A DNA stretch of 64,000 nt from Paracoccus fistulariae (lineage in GTDB: Bacteria > Pseudomonadota > Alphaproteobacteria > Rhodobacterales > Rhodobacteraceae). Under the pieces are notes generated by a model that saw only the letters and a list, made by a program, of their open reading frames with translations, was not told where the DNA came from and ran no database searches. The stretch spans positions 1,178,001 through 1,242,000 of the forward strand of contig NZ_CP067136.1 of the NCBI RefSeq assembly GCF_028553785.1, given 5' to 3'. Position numbers and translations under genes: made by a program. Shown here one piece after another: positions 39,667-48,979 of this stretch; positions within the stretch are counted from its first letter, which is position 1; each line of letters starts with the position of its first letter.

Positions 39667-40521
39667 TCAGACCGAGACGCCCTGCCGTCCCGCCAGATCG
39701 GTAAAGAACTGCCAGGCAACGCGGCCAGAACGACCGCCACGGGTCGCCTGCCATTCAATCGCCTCGGCCCGCAGTTTTTCACCTGCAATTTCAAGTCCAT
39801 AGGCATCGCAATAGCCCGCGACCATGGCCAGATATTCGTCCTGCGAACAGCTGTGAAAGCCCAGCCAAAGCCCGAACCTGTCCGATAGCGAGACCTTTTC
39901 CTCGACCGCTTCGCCGGGATGGATCGCGGTCGAGCGTTCGTTCTCGATCATGTCGCGCGGCATCAGATGACGGCGGTTCGAGGTCGCATAGAGAATCACA
40001 TTGGCAGGCCGACCGCTGATGCCGCCATCCAGCACCGCCTTGAGCGATTTATACTGCGTGTCGTCATGGCTGAACGAAAGATCATCCGAAAACAGCAGGA
40101 AACGCCGGTCCGCAGCGCGGCCCAGAATTGCCAGAAGCCGTCCGACGCTATCCAGATCCTCGCGCGCGATTTCCACCAGAACAAGCGGCAGGCCCTGCGC
40201 CACGGCCTCGGCATGAACCGCCTTCACCAATGAGGATTTTCCCATCCCGCGCGCGCCCCAGAGAAGCGCGTTATTGGCGCCGTAACCGCGGGCGAATTGC
40301 AGCGTATTGGCCAGCAGCGTGTCCTTGGCCCGGTCAATGCCGATCAACTGCGCAAGATCCACCCGCGCCACCGTTTCGACCGGCTCAAGGCGGTCGGGAT
40401 CGGGGTGCCAGACATAGGCCTCGGCCTCTGTGAACCGGGGAAGCGGCGCGGGCGCGGGCGCAAGCCGTTCAAGCGCGGCTGCGATCCGCTCCAATGGCGC
40501 GCTCAGGTCTGACGGGTTCAT
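39667..40521 (-). CDS. DUF815-family AAA-type ATPase
   Basis: A 284-residue P-loop ATPase. An Ala/Pro-rich N-terminal part is followed by Walker [10 protein letters not shown] (89-97) and Walker [11 protein letters not shown] (Asp144/Asp145), then a sensor-like [12 protein letters not shown] and an arginine-rich C-terminal region. The family is widespread in bacteria but has no assigned function; DnaA/DnaC-like loader similarity is structural only. It overlaps tatC by 4 bp, so it is expressed with the Tat translocase genes, a linkage worth noting but unexplained. Confidence 0.85.
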   Translation of the reverse strand: MNPSDLSAPLERIAAALERLAPAPAPLPRFTEAEAYVWHPDPDRLEPVETVARVDLAQLIGIDRAKDTLLANTLQFARGYGANNALLWGARGMGKSSLVKAVHAEAVAQGLPLVLVEIAREDLDSVGRLLAILGRAADRRFLLFSDDLSFSHDDTQYKSLKAVLDGGISGRPANVILYATSNRRHLMPRDMIENERSTAIHPGEAVEEKVSLSDRFGLWLGFHSCSQDEYLAMVAGYCDAYGLEIAGEKLRAEAIEWQATRGGRSGRVAWQFFTDLAGRQGVSV

Positions 40522-41381
40522 GCCTGACCTTCGTCCTCATCCTCGACCCAGGTGCCCGCTGCGCGCATCTCGGCCTCGCGGCGCTTTTCGATGCGGCGGA
40601 TCAGGTGGATCGAGACTTCGTAAAGCGCGAAAACCACCGTGAACAGGATGATCTGGGAGATCACGTCCGGCGGGGTCGCGACCGCGGCCAGCGCCAGGAT
40701 CGCCACCACCGCATAACGACGCACCGAGGCCAGACCGTTCGCCGAAACCAGCCCCGCCTTGCCCATCAGCGTCAGCAGCACCGGCAATTGAAAGCTGAGC
40801 CCGAAGGCCAGGATGAACTTGATCGTCAGGCTCAGATATTCCTGCATCGAGCCCTGGAAGGCGATGCCCGCCACGCTGTCGGTGGTTGTCACCTCATCCG
40901 TCGTCGCCACCACCGGGGCCTGCTGGAAGCTGAGGAAGAAGTCATAAGCCATTGGCAGGATGATGTAATAGGCGAATGTCGCGCCAAGCGCGAACATCAG
41001 GGGCGAGGCCAGCAGGAAGGGCAGAAAGGCCGCCTTTTCGGACCGGTACAGGCCGGGCGCGACAAAGCGCCAAAGCTGGTGGGCGATGACCGGAAAGGAC
41101 AGCGCGAAGCCGCCGAAGAAAGAAATGTTGATGGCGGTAAAGAAGCCCTCTTGCAGCTTGATGATCTGCAACTGGCAATTCTGGCCTCGCGCCTCAAGCG
41201 CAGCACAGATCGGCTGCGTCAGGATGTTATAGATCGGCTGCCAGACGGTGTAGCACAGCACCATGGCGACGATGAACGCCGCCAGCGACCACATGATCCG
41301 CGTCCGCAGCTCGGCCAGATGCTCGATCAGCGGGGCCGAGCTGTCGTCAAGCTCATCATCCTGGAGGGGCGTAGAGGCCAA
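40518..41381 (-). CDS. tatC: Sec-independent translocase subunit TatC
   Basis: Six-helix inner-membrane receptor that recognises twin-arginine signal peptides. The 287-residue product has the conserved [17 protein letters not shown] opening (residues about 14-30), the first periplasmic loop, [25 protein letters not shown], and a charged C-terminal cytoplasmic tail. No ATG lies at the expected start; a TTG at 41381, one base after the tatB stop and with AGGAAAG 9 bp upstream, gives the correct N terminus. An ATG at 41417 inside tatB is the alternative. It overlaps the DUF815 gene. Confidence 0.93.
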   Translation of the reverse strand: MASTPLQDDELDDSSAPLIEHLAELRTRIMWSLAAFIVAMVLCYTVWQPIYNILTQPICAALEARGQNCQLQIIKLQEGFFTAINISFFGGFALSFPVIAHQLWRFVAPGLYRSEKAAFLPFLLASPLMFALGATFAYYIILPMAYDFFLSFQQAPVVATTDEVTTTDSVAGIAFQGSMQEYLSLTIKFILAFGLSFQLPVLLTLMGKAGLVSANGLASVRRYAVVAILALAAVATPPDVISQIILFTVVFALYEVSIHLIRRIEKRREAEMRAAGTWVEDEDEGQA

Positions 41382-41382
41382 T

Positions 41383-41841
41383 TCAGTTGTCTTTCCTGTC
41401 ACTGCGCCGCACGGCATGCAGCCTGCGCGATCCCGGCTGCGCGGCGACCTGCGCCTGCGCCTCCGGCTGCGGATCTGCGGGCGGCGGCGGGGCGTCGGTC
41501 GCGCGCTGCGGCGCATTCGGATCGACCGGAGCGTTGCTGCGCGACGTGGGAATCTTCGGATCCCATTTCTCGAACTTGTCGGCCGCGCGATCCAGCGCAT
41601 CCAGACCCAGGGATTTCTTCGATGTCAGCGATTTGACATCGTTCAGCGTCTTGGCCGCCTCATCCAGGCCGGATCCGCGCGCCGCCTCGTCCATGGCCGA
41701 GGTAAATTCGCGCGCCATGCCGCGCGCCTTGGCCGTGAACCGGCCCAGCGAGTGGAACAGATGGGGCAGATCCTTTGGACCGACAACGATCAGCGCGACC
41801 ACGCCAATCAGCAAAAGCTCGGTCCAGCCGATGTCGAACAT
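41383..41841 (-). CDS. tatB: Sec-independent translocase subunit TatB
   Basis: A 152-residue membrane-anchored protein: [22 protein letters not shown] forms the N-terminal helix with the Glu8 and hinge Gly-Pro, then an amphipathic helix ([23 protein letters not shown]) and a long Pro/Ala-rich cytoplasmic tail. It works with TatC in signal-peptide recognition. tatA precedes it by 9 bp. Confidence 0.95.
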   Translation of the reverse strand: MFDIGWTELLLIGVVALIVVGPKDLPHLFHSLGRFTAKARGMAREFTSAMDEAARGSGLDEAAKTLNDVKSLTSKKSLGLDALDRAADKFEKWDPKIPTSRSNAPVDPNAPQRATDAPPPPADPQPEAQAQVAAQPGSRRLHAVRRSDRKDN

Positions 41842-41850
41842 GCTGTGGCC

Positions 41851-42096
41851 TTAGCTGCGGTCGGTGGTCTGATCGGTGGTATGCGGCGTCACGTCACGGG
41901 CTTTCTCGCCCGGCACCTCACCGGTCGTGTCTGCCGCCTTTTCGATTTCGTTATTGCTGTCATTCACGCCCTTCTTGAAGGCGGTAATGCCCTTTCCAAC
42001 CTCGCCCATCAGCGACGACACCTTGCCCCGGCCAAACAGGACAAGAACGACGACCGCGATCAGAAGAAGGCCGGGAAGGCCGATATTGTTGAACAT
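41851..42096 (-). CDS. tatA: Sec-independent translocase subunit TatA
   Basis: An 81-residue pore-forming subunit with a single N-terminal helix ([19 protein letters not shown]), the [23 protein letters not shown] amphipathic helix, and a polar tail. First gene of tatABC-DUF815. GAGGGAGCTTACC precedes the ATG. The 281-bp gap upstream to the aspartic protease gene holds no recognisable element besides promoters. Confidence 0.95.
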   Translation of the reverse strand: MFNNIGLPGLLLIAVVVLVLFGRGKVSSLMGEVGKGITAFKKGVNDSNNEIEKAADTTGEVPGEKARDVTPHTTDQTTDRS

Positions 42097-42377
42097 GGTA
42101 AGCTCCCTCTTCGGGCGGTTCAGGACGCCCGCGGTTGCAGGTTTATGCGCTCATACCGGCAATTGCAAAGCTCTATTACGTGATCTTTCCGACAGCATTT
42201 GCCCGCGATTGCCACGCCCTTGCGTCATCTGATCCCGAAGGCATGCCGCATCCGCCTGTCAGGATCAAAACCGCGACAATTATAGCCTGTTTTCGGCGGG
42301 CAGTCATGGACAAGCGGGGTTTTGCTGTTCATTTTCGGCGCGCCAGACATGTTTCAGCCAGTATCAGGATCACAGCG

Positions 42378-42947
42378 ATGCCCACCGATGACACGATGCA
42401 GCTTGTCTATTATGCGCTGCTGCTGGTCGTGATCGGCGGCGCCCTGCTGTTCGAGCTGTCGGGCCGCGGCAGCAAGGCGCGGCGGCAACTGGCGCTGTGG
42501 GTGGTGATCTTCGCCGGTGTCACGCTGGTGGCGAAGATGTGGGACGATGGCGGCATGTCGCGACAGCAGGTGCTGGCCGATGGCCGAATCGAGATCCCGG
42601 CCGGGCGCGACGGGCATTTCCGGCTTGACGCGCAGGTCAATGGCGAGACGATCCGTTTCATGGTCGATACCGGCGCCTCGACCATCGCGCTTGGGCCCGA
42701 TGACGCCCGCAGGGTCGGGATCGACCCCGACGATCTGGCCTATATCGGCTCTGCCCTGACCGCGAATGGCGAGGTGCAGACCGCGCCCGTGACCCTGGAA
42801 GAGCTGGCCATCGGCGATATCGTCGACCGCAATGTCAGGGCCTGGGTGATCGGTGGCGATCTGGACGGATCGCTTCTGGGCATGTCCTATCTGCGCACCT
42901 TCGCCCGTGTCAGCTTTGAAGGCGACAGGCTGATACTGGAACGATAA
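42378..42947 (+). CDS. Membrane-anchored retroviral-type aspartic protease
   Basis: A 189-residue protein of the clan AA (TIGR02281-like) group. Two N-terminal hydrophobic helices (about 8-25 and 38-54) anchor it; the periplasmic part has the single-lobe aspartic protease motif FMVDTGAS with Asp97, and GSLLGMSYL near the C terminus forms the family's ILG-type strand. Such proteins act as homodimers. ATG at 42378 is preferred since the longer frame lacks coding character. Substrate unknown; a TPP riboswitch begins 43 bp beyond its stop. Confidence 0.87.
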   Translation: MPTDDTMQLVYYALLLVVIGGALLFELSGRGSKARRQLALWVVIFAGVTLVAKMWDDGGMSRQQVLADGRIEIPAGRDGHFRLDAQVNGETIRFMVDTGASTIALGPDDARRVGIDPDDLAYIGSALTANGEVQTAPVTLEELAIGDIVDRNVRAWVIGGDLDGSLLGMSYLRTFARVSFEGDRLILER

Positions 42948-42989
42948 GTTCACCTTGCACCCCCCTGATGCTGCGGATAGTGTCTGGCC

Positions 42990-43078
42990 ATTCCGTTGGG
43001 GTGCCCCGTTCCGGGGCTGAGAGGCATCGCGCCGACCCATCGAACCTGATCCGGGCAATGCCGGCGTAGGGAACGGAG
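42990..43078 (+). promoter_or_regulatory. TPP riboswitch (THI element)
   Basis: All core parts of the thiamine pyrophosphate aptamer are present in order: closing stem TTCCGTT/GAACGGA, GGGGTGCC, GGGGCTGAGAGG, GACCC, GAACCTGATCCGGGCAATGCCGGCGTAGGGAA (the GAACCTGATCCGG part binds the pyrophosphate). It controls thiD and the genes after it. In the 66-nt platform TACGTC (43118-43123) can pair with GACGTA (43140-43145), enclosing the GGAGG ribosome-binding site and the A of the start codon, so control is probably at translation. Confidence 0.97.
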
Positions 43079-43144
43079 ATTGGCCTTGCCCGAAACGGCG
43101 CGCTTTCACCCTGCCCTTACGTCACCTGCCCAAGCGGAGGACGT

Positions 43145-43948
43145 ATGCGCGGCACGGCAAGGCTTTTGATCATCGCAGGATCCGACAGCGGCGGCGGTGC
43201 GGGCATTCAGGCCGATCTGAAGACCGCCTCGGCGCGCGGGGTCTATGCCAGCACGGCGATCACCGCGATCACGGCCCAGAATACGCAGGCCGTGCAGGCG
43301 GTCGAACTGCTGTCGCCCGCGCTTGTGCAGGCGCAGATCCGCGCGGTTTTGCAGGATATCGGCACCGATGCCATCAAGATCGGCATGCTGGGCTCTGCCC
43401 CCATCGCGCAGGGTGTCGCGCAACTGCTGTCGGAACAGGACATCCCCGTGGTGCTGGACCCGGTGATGATCGCAAAATCCGGCGACGCGCTGCTGGACCC
43501 GGATGCGGTCGCGGTCCTGCGCGGGCAATTGCTGGGTCAGGCGACGTTGCTGACGCCGAACCTGCCCGAGGCCGCCTGCCTGCTGAACGCGCCGGTTGCC
43601 AAAACGGCGGAACAGATCCGCGATCAGGGGCGCGCGCTGATGGGCATGGGGGCGCGGGCCGTGCTGATGAAGGGCGGACATGCGGCGGGGCCGGTCTGCA
43701 CCGACTGGCTGCTGAGCGCCGATGGCGTGCAGGCCTTCGAGGCGCCACGGATCGACAGCCCCAACACCCATGGGACGGGCTGTTCGCTGTCATCGGCCAT
43801 CGCCTCGGAACTGGCCAAGGGGCGCGGGCTGGTGCAGGCGGTGGCAGCGGCCCATGGCTGGCTGCAGGGCGCGATCCGGGCGGCGGACCGGCTGCAGATC
43901 GGTCAGGGGCATGGCCCGGTGCATCATTTTCACGAGATCTGGGCATGA
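43145..43948 (+). CDS. thiD: Hydroxymethylpyrimidine/phosphomethylpyrimidine kinase
   Basis: Phosphorylates HMP to HMP-P and HMP-PP for thiamine synthesis or salvage. A 267-residue ribokinase-fold enzyme with IAGSDSGGGAGIQADLK at the N terminus, the DPVMIAKSGD loop and the anion-hole motif THGTGCSLSSAIASEL. The ATG follows GGAGG by 4 bp and lies 66 bp after the TPP aptamer. It overlaps thiO by 4 bp. First gene of thiDOSGEF; thiC is not in the cluster. Confidence 0.97.
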   Translation: MRGTARLLIIAGSDSGGGAGIQADLKTASARGVYASTAITAITAQNTQAVQAVELLSPALVQAQIRAVLQDIGTDAIKIGMLGSAPIAQGVAQLLSEQDIPVVLDPVMIAKSGDALLDPDAVAVLRGQLLGQATLLTPNLPEAACLLNAPVAKTAEQIRDQGRALMGMGARAVLMKGGHAAGPVCTDWLLSADGVQAFEAPRIDSPNTHGTGCSLSSAIASELAKGRGLVQAVAAAHGWLQGAIRAADRLQIGQGHGPVHHFHEIWA

Positions 43949-44928
43949 GCCAGCTATTCTCGGTCCTGGGCGCGGGGGTCGCCGGTCTGACCGTCGCCGC
44001 CGAACTGGTCCATCGCGGTGCCCATGTGGAGGTGATTGACCCGGCAGGCGGACCGGGCGCGCATGGCTGTTCCTGGTGGGCGGGCGGCATGCTGGCCCCC
44101 TTCTGTGAAGGCGAAACGGCCGAGGAACCGGTGACGCGGCTGGGCCAGCAGGCCGCGACATGGTGGGAAAGCGTAGGCGCACAGGTCACGCGGCGCGGGT
44201 CGCTGGTGCTGACCCTGGGACGGGACCGGGCCGAGCTTGACCGCTTTGCCCGGCGCACCTCTGGCCATAGCTGGCTGAACAGCGATTGCCTGTCCGAGAT
44301 TGAACCGACGCTGGCCCATCGCTTTGACCGCAGCCTGTTCTTCGACACCGAAGCCCATATCGATCCGCGCCAGGCCCTGACCGCCCTGCAGGACGGTCTG
44401 TCACGGGCGGGGGTCAAGGTCGGTCACGCCGCGCCGCGCGGGCGGATCATCGATTGCCGGGGTCTGGCCGCGGCCGATCACCTGCCAGACCTGCGCGGCG
44501 TCCGTGGCGAGATGGCGCTGCTTCACGCGCCCGAGGTGCAGATCAGCCGCCCGGTCCGCCTGCTGCACCCGCGCCATCCGATCTATGTCGTGCCGCGCGG
44601 CGACGGCGTCTACATGCTGGGCGCGACCCAGATCGAAAGCCAGGATCGCGGCCCGGCGCGGCTGCGATCGGTCGTGGAACTGCTGAACGCCGCCTATGCG
44701 CTGGACCCGGCCTTTGCCGAGGCGCAGGTGCTGGAACTGGGCGCGGATGCCCGCCCGGCCTTCCCCGACAACCTGCCCCATATCCGTCGAAAAGATGGAA
44801 GATTATTTGTCAATGGATTGTTCCGGCACGGATTTCTGCTTGCGCCAGCCGTGGCGCAGATGGTCGCAAATCTGCTGCTGGATCACGAAAAACCCGAGGT
44901 AATGGATGAAGATCACGGTGAATGGTGA
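43945..44928 (+). CDS. thiO: Glycine oxidase for thiazole synthesis
   Basis: FAD enzyme that makes iminoglycine (dehydroglycine) for ThiG. The 327-residue protein has the FAD motif LGAGVAGLTVAAELV at its start, GCSWWAGGMLAPFCE next (the flavin-contacting ThiO loop) and the C-terminal NGLFRHGFLLAPAVA. Overlaps thiD by 4 bp and thiS by 23 bp, so translational coupling is strong. Confidence 0.94.
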   Translation: MSQLFSVLGAGVAGLTVAAELVHRGAHVEVIDPAGGPGAHGCSWWAGGMLAPFCEGETAEEPVTRLGQQAATWWESVGAQVTRRGSLVLTLGRDRAELDRFARRTSGHSWLNSDCLSEIEPTLAHRFDRSLFFDTEAHIDPRQALTALQDGLSRAGVKVGHAAPRGRIIDCRGLAAADHLPDLRGVRGEMALLHAPEVQISRPVRLLHPRHPIYVVPRGDGVYMLGATQIESQDRGPARLRSVVELLNAAYALDPAFAEAQVLELGADARPAFPDNLPHIRRKDGRLFVNGLFRHGFLLAPAVAQMVANLLLDHEKPEVMDEDHGEW

Positions 44929-45103
44929 ACCGAAGGAGATCGCGGCAAGCGCCCTTGCCGACGCGCTGGCCGAGCTTGGCTATGCCGGCGCCCGCATCGC
45001 AACGGCGGTCAATGAAACTTTCGTACCTGCAGCATCACGCGGCGACACGATCCTGACCGAGGGCGACCGGATCGAGGTTCTTGCCCCGATGCAGGGGGGC
45101 TGA
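44906..45103 (+). CDS. thiS: Sulfur carrier protein ThiS
   Basis: A 65-residue ubiquitin-like carrier; its C-terminal Gly-Gly (ending PMQGG) is adenylylated by ThiF and turned into a thiocarboxylate that gives sulfur to ThiG. The N terminus [12 protein letters not shown] is typical. The gene starts inside thiO and ends one base before thiG. Confidence 0.95.
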   Translation: MKITVNGEPKEIAASALADALAELGYAGARIATAVNETFVPAASRGDTILTEGDRIEVLAPMQGG

Positions 45104-45104
45104 G

Positions 45105-45875
45105 ATGCCGGTCTTCTATGACACCGAGATCGCCTCCCGGCTGATGCTGGGCACGGCGCAATACCCCTCGCCCCGGATCATGGCGGATGCCTTTCGCCAA
45201 TCCGGTGCAGGCGTCGCCACCGTCTCCTTGCGCCGCGAAGGTGCGGGCGGTGCGGGGGATGGGTTCTGGCAGATGATCCGCGATCTGGGCGTGGCCGTCC
45301 TGCCCAATACCGCAGGCTGCCACAGCGTGCGAGAGGCCGTCACCACCGCCCATATGGCGCGCGAGGTCTTTGCCACCGACTGGATCAAGCTTGAGGTGAT
45401 CGGCCATCCCGACAGGCTGAACCCCGACCCTTTCGGTCTGGTCGAGGCCGCACGGATCCTGACCGGCGACGGGTTCAAGGTCTTTCCCTATATGACCGAG
45501 GATTGCGTGCTGGCGGAACGGCTGTTGGATGCGGGCTGCCGGGTACTGATGCCCTGGGGCGCGCCCATCGGAACCGGGCTTGGCCTGAACAACCCTTACG
45601 GGTTGCGCATCCTGCGGGCGCAGTTCCCCGAGATTCCGATGGTGATCGACGCGGGCATCGGCCTGCCCAGCCACGCCGCTGCCGCATTGGAAATGGGGTT
45701 TGACGCCGTGCTGCTGAACACCGCCGTCGCCAAGGCCGGCGATCCTGTCGCCATGGCCACCGCCTTTGCCCGCGCCATCGAGGCTGGCGCATTGGCCCAT
45801 GCCGCCGATCCGATGCCCGCGCGGGACATGGCCCGGCCCTCGACCCCGGTCATCGGTCTGGCAGAGCTTGCCTGA
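45105..45875 (+). CDS. thiG: Thiazole synthase ThiG
   Basis: Condenses 1-deoxyxylulose 5-phosphate, dehydroglycine and ThiS thiocarboxylate into the thiazole. The 256-residue TIM-barrel protein has the Schiff-base Lys95 in [18 protein letters not shown] before it, and the C-terminal [32 protein letters not shown] region (phosphate binding, core [10 protein letters not shown]). The ATG at 45105 comes one base after the thiS stop. Confidence 0.97.
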   Translation: MPVFYDTEIASRLMLGTAQYPSPRIMADAFRQSGAGVATVSLRREGAGGAGDGFWQMIRDLGVAVLPNTAGCHSVREAVTTAHMAREVFATDWIKLEVIGHPDRLNPDPFGLVEAARILTGDGFKVFPYMTEDCVLAERLLDAGCRVLMPWGAPIGTGLGLNNPYGLRILRAQFPEIPMVIDAGIGLPSHAAAALEMGFDAVLLNTAVAKAGDPVAMATAFARAIEAGALAHAADPMPARDMARPSTPVIGLAELA

Positions 45876-46468
45876 TGCTGGATCGCTTCTATCCGATCTT
45901 CGATCACCCCGACTGGCTGCGCCGCGCCCTGCCTCTGGGCGTGAAACTGGTGCAGATGCGGATCAAGGACAGCCCGACGCATGAACTTCGCAGCATGATC
46001 CAGACCAGCCAGCAGCTGTGCCGCGCGGCCGGGGCGACGCTGGTGATCAACGATCACTGGCAACTGGCCATCGATCTGGGCTGCGACTGGTTGCATCTGG
46101 GGCAAGAGGATCTGGACGACGCCGATCTTGGCGCCATCCGGCGCGCCGGGCTGCGGCTTGGCGTCTCGACCCATGACCATGCCGAACTGGACCGCGCGCT
46201 TTGCCTGTCGCCGGATTACGTGGCGCTTGGCCCGGTCTGGCCGACGATCCTGAAAAAGATGAAATGGCACCAGCAGGGCCTGGGGCGGCTGCGTGAATGG
46301 CGCAGGCTGACCGGCAATATTCCGCTGGTTGCCATCGGCGGGCTGTCGGTTGCGCGCGCGCCGCTGGCATTCGGCGCGGGGGCGGATATCGTTTCCGTCG
46401 TCACTGATATCACCCTGAACGCCGATCCCGAACAGCGGATCCGCGACTGGATCGAGGCCACGCGATGA
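45875..46468 (+). CDS. thiE: Thiamine phosphate synthase
   Basis: Joins HMP-PP and thiazole phosphate to thiamine phosphate. A 197-residue TIM barrel with VKLVQMRIKD (pyrophosphate-binding region) near residue 25, ATLVINDHWQLAIDLGCDWLHLGQEDL, and VAIGGLSV before the C-terminal phosphate loop. Shares the ATGA-type junction with thiG and overlaps thiF by 4 bp. Confidence 0.93.
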   Translation: MLDRFYPIFDHPDWLRRALPLGVKLVQMRIKDSPTHELRSMIQTSQQLCRAAGATLVINDHWQLAIDLGCDWLHLGQEDLDDADLGAIRRAGLRLGVSTHDHAELDRALCLSPDYVALGPVWPTILKKMKWHQQGLGRLREWRRLTGNIPLVAIGGLSVARAPLAFGAGADIVSVVTDITLNADPEQRIRDWIEATR

Positions 46469-47418
46469 GCCGCTATGACAGACAGCTTGCCGTCGAGGGC
46501 ATGAGCCAGTCCGCCCAGAACCGCCTTGCCAGCAGCACGGTTCTGGTCGTCGGCGCGGGGGGATTATCGGCGCCCCTGCTGCCCTATCTGGCCGGGGCCG
46601 GGGTCGGGCATATCCGGCTGATCGATCCGGATGTGGTCGAGGAAAGCAACCTGCATCGTCAAACCCTGTTTCGCATGTTCGACCTTGGCCTGCCCAAGGT
46701 TCTGGCGGCGGTCGGCGCGCTGAAGGATCTGAACCCGGATTGCCGGATCGAGCCTGTTACCGCGCGGCTTGATCCAAGAAATATCGACGATTTTTCAACT
46801 GGTTGCGACCTGATCCTGGACTGCGCCGACAGTTTTGCCGTCAGCTATACCCTGTCCGATCACGCGATGGAGACGGGTCAGGCGCTGATCTCTGCCTCGG
46901 CGCTTGGGCGCAGCGGCTATGCGGGCGGTTTCTGCGGGGGCGCGCCCTCGTTGCGGGCGGTCTTCCCCGATCTGCCGGGCCGCGCGGGAAATTGCGCGCA
47001 AAGCGGGGTGATCGGCCCGGTGGTGGGCGTGATCGGCTGCCTGCAGGCGGAAATGGCGATTGCCCATCTGACGAGGCTGTCACCCTCGCCCCTTGGCCGC
47101 GTGGTCAGCTATGATGCCGGGCGGGGCCGTTTTGGCAGGTTCAGCTTTCACGGCACCCCCGAGCCAGAGGTCACGCACCGCTTTATCAGCCCATCCGACC
47201 TGCGCGATTCCGACCTGTTGATCGACCTGCGGACCGCGGATGAAGGCCCGCCGCTGCGGGACCACTTTCTGCGCATGACGGTGGAAGAGGTCGGGCCGAA
47301 GCTGAAGCCGATCTGCCGCACGGTGATGTGCTGCCGCTCGGGGTTGCGGGCATGGCAGGCCGCCGAAAGGCTGTCACAATATTGGCGCGGCCCGATCGCC
47401 CTGATCGCGACCGGTTAA
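46465..47418 (+). CDS. thiF: ThiF-type adenylyltransferase fused to a rhodanese-like domain
   Basis: Activates the ThiS C terminus by adenylylation. Of 317 residues the first ~240 form the E1-like domain with VVGAGGLSAPLLPYL (nucleotide motif), DPDVVEESNLHRQ and DLILDCADSF; a rhodanese-like part follows from about residue 248 (LLIDLRTADE) with a candidate persulfide Cys290 in CCRSGLRAW. The first Cys-x2-Cys pair of the usual zinc site is missing (SLRAVFP where MoeB/ThiF have CxxC), and only one cysteine of the second pair region is clear, so the zinc may be lost. Last gene of the thi operon. Confidence 0.9.
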   Translation: MSRYDRQLAVEGMSQSAQNRLASSTVLVVGAGGLSAPLLPYLAGAGVGHIRLIDPDVVEESNLHRQTLFRMFDLGLPKVLAAVGALKDLNPDCRIEPVTARLDPRNIDDFSTGCDLILDCADSFAVSYTLSDHAMETGQALISASALGRSGYAGGFCGGAPSLRAVFPDLPGRAGNCAQSGVIGPVVGVIGCLQAEMAIAHLTRLSPSPLGRVVSYDAGRGRFGRFSFHGTPEPEVTHRFISPSDLRDSDLLIDLRTADEGPPLRDHFLRMTVEEVGPKLKPICRTVMCCRSGLRAWQAAERLSQYWRGPIALIATG

Positions 47419-48839
47419 TCCAGCGGCAGGGCCGGTGTGACGCCGCTGTCTTCCAGCGACCATTGCGCGCTCCACCTGCCGGAGCGGCGCTGCAGGGTCA
47501 GGAAGTTTCGTTCCGCGATATAGCGATGCTTCTGCCCGGGCAGCGGCTTTATCCGGATCGGATGGCCGGGCAAGGGCGCCTCGCCCAGACCGGCGAACAG
47601 GCCCAGAGCACGGGCATAGGCGCGCGGCGGCGCCCGATGCGAAATGCCAGATGCCACAAGCTGGTTCACCAACAGGTCCGACGGTGCCATCTCGGCCCGC
47701 GTGGCCAGATGGATCTCTCCTGACACCACCGTCACCGGGCCGCTGTCGCGCAGGCGCAGAACCTCGGTCAGCATGCGGCGCCATTCGGCGCGATGGGCAT
47801 GGCTTTGCCACTGGTCGCGCAGGTCGTCCTCGTAATGTTGCATGCGCGGAATCGCCATCATCACCGATTCCAGCAGCGACAGGCGTGGCCCCAACAGGGG
47901 CACGCTGGACACCATGATCGTGTGCCCGTCCTTGGGCTGCAGCGCCTCGACCGCCTTCCAGCCGGCCGGACCCATGACATTGTTGCGACCGCGCTCGGAT
48001 CGCAGATCGGGCGCAAAGATGGTCAATCCGGGCAGCTGATACTGCCAGCCCAAATTCTGCCCGGTGGGATCCCAGAACAGATCGGGGATATCGGCCTCGG
48101 TCCCGCCATGCTGAAACAGCAGATACATCTGCCGCGCGACGGAAAAGACCGCCTGCCCGACCTGCGATTCGGTCAGCTCGCGCGGCAAGGATCCCCAGCC
48201 ATCGCAGATGTCGTGATCGTCCCAGATGCACAGCGTGGGGACCGTGGCGAAAATTCCGGCGCAGGCGCTGGCCGACAGCACGCGCATATAGCGCTCGGCA
48301 AAGCGGTCCTGCAGATGGCGACGCAGATCGGCCAGCGCCCCGGGGTCGGGATCGTCGGGCGCGTGTTCCGGCCAATCCTCGCTCAGCGGGTGATCCTTGG
48401 TCGCCTCATCGGCATAAACCTGATCGCCACCCTGCAACAGCAGCGCAAAGGGCGCCTCGGCGTGATCGCGCGCCAGACGGGACCACATCACGTTGCGCTC
48501 ATCGCTTTCGCGGTCAAGATCGCCGTTTTCCTCGCCATTGCAGGACACGAAGCCCAGTCGAAGATCGCCGGACAGATCCGTGACCACGGCGTGCCAGTCG
48601 TCGCCCAGACGGTAACCGCCCTCTTCCACCGCTAAAACAAAGTCGTAGCGCCAGAAGTTCAGGCCAGAGACAGTCTGGATGCAAGCCGGGAAAACCTGCG
48701 CCGACGCGGTCGAGATCTGGGCGGGCGCAGGCAGATCCTGCGACTGGACGATCATCACCGCCAGCCGCATCCCGTCATCGTCATATCCGCGAAAATACAG
48801 GATCGGACCGATCCGGTCGATCGTCTGGTGACTGCTCAT
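47415..48839 (-). CDS. PhoD-like metallophosphatase
   Basis: A 474-residue protein of the alkaline phosphatase D superfamily. Metal-ligand motifs are visible: LRLGFVSCNGEEN, LLLQGGDQVYADE, TLCIWDDHDICDGWGS and VVSGEIHLAT, matching the D-G-GDQ-Y, D-DHD, GE/DxH series. No signal peptide or Tat motif is seen, unlike classical PhoD, so it may be cytoplasmic and act on another phosphodiester or phosphate ester. It converges with thiF (4-bp overlap) and has its own unit. Confidence 0.82.
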   Translation of the reverse strand: MSSHQTIDRIGPILYFRGYDDDGMRLAVMIVQSQDLPAPAQISTASAQVFPACIQTVSGLNFWRYDFVLAVEEGGYRLGDDWHAVVTDLSGDLRLGFVSCNGEENGDLDRESDERNVMWSRLARDHAEAPFALLLQGGDQVYADEATKDHPLSEDWPEHAPDDPDPGALADLRRHLQDRFAERYMRVLSASACAGIFATVPTLCIWDDHDICDGWGSLPRELTESQVGQAVFSVARQMYLLFQHGGTEADIPDLFWDPTGQNLGWQYQLPGLTIFAPDLRSERGRNNVMGPAGWKAVEALQPKDGHTIMVSSVPLLGPRLSLLESVMMAIPRMQHYEDDLRDQWQSHAHRAEWRRMLTEVLRLRDSGPVTVVSGEIHLATRAEMAPSDLLVNQLVASGISHRAPPRAYARALGLFAGLGEAPLPGHPIRIKPLPGQKHRYIAERNFLTLQRRSGRWSAQWSLEDSGVTPALPLD

Positions 48840-48929
48840 ACTGCCTCGGCTTCTTTTTCTGTCCGGATGACATAGTCAGGATTTCCCGCATTGCCACCGG
48901 CGGGGCAGAAACTGCGCGGGATTTGACCT

Positions 48930-48956
48930 AAAAAGGCAGCCCCGCGTGGGGCTGCC
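48930..48956 (-). terminator. Terminator of the pyruvate carboxylase gene
   Basis: Perfect 9-bp stem GGCAGCCCC/GGGGCTGCC with a GCGT loop; on the minus strand it is followed by TTTTT, 24 bp after the pyc stop. Confidence 0.9.
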
Positions 48957-48979
48957 TGTCTGGTGCGGGGGCGTCCGGC

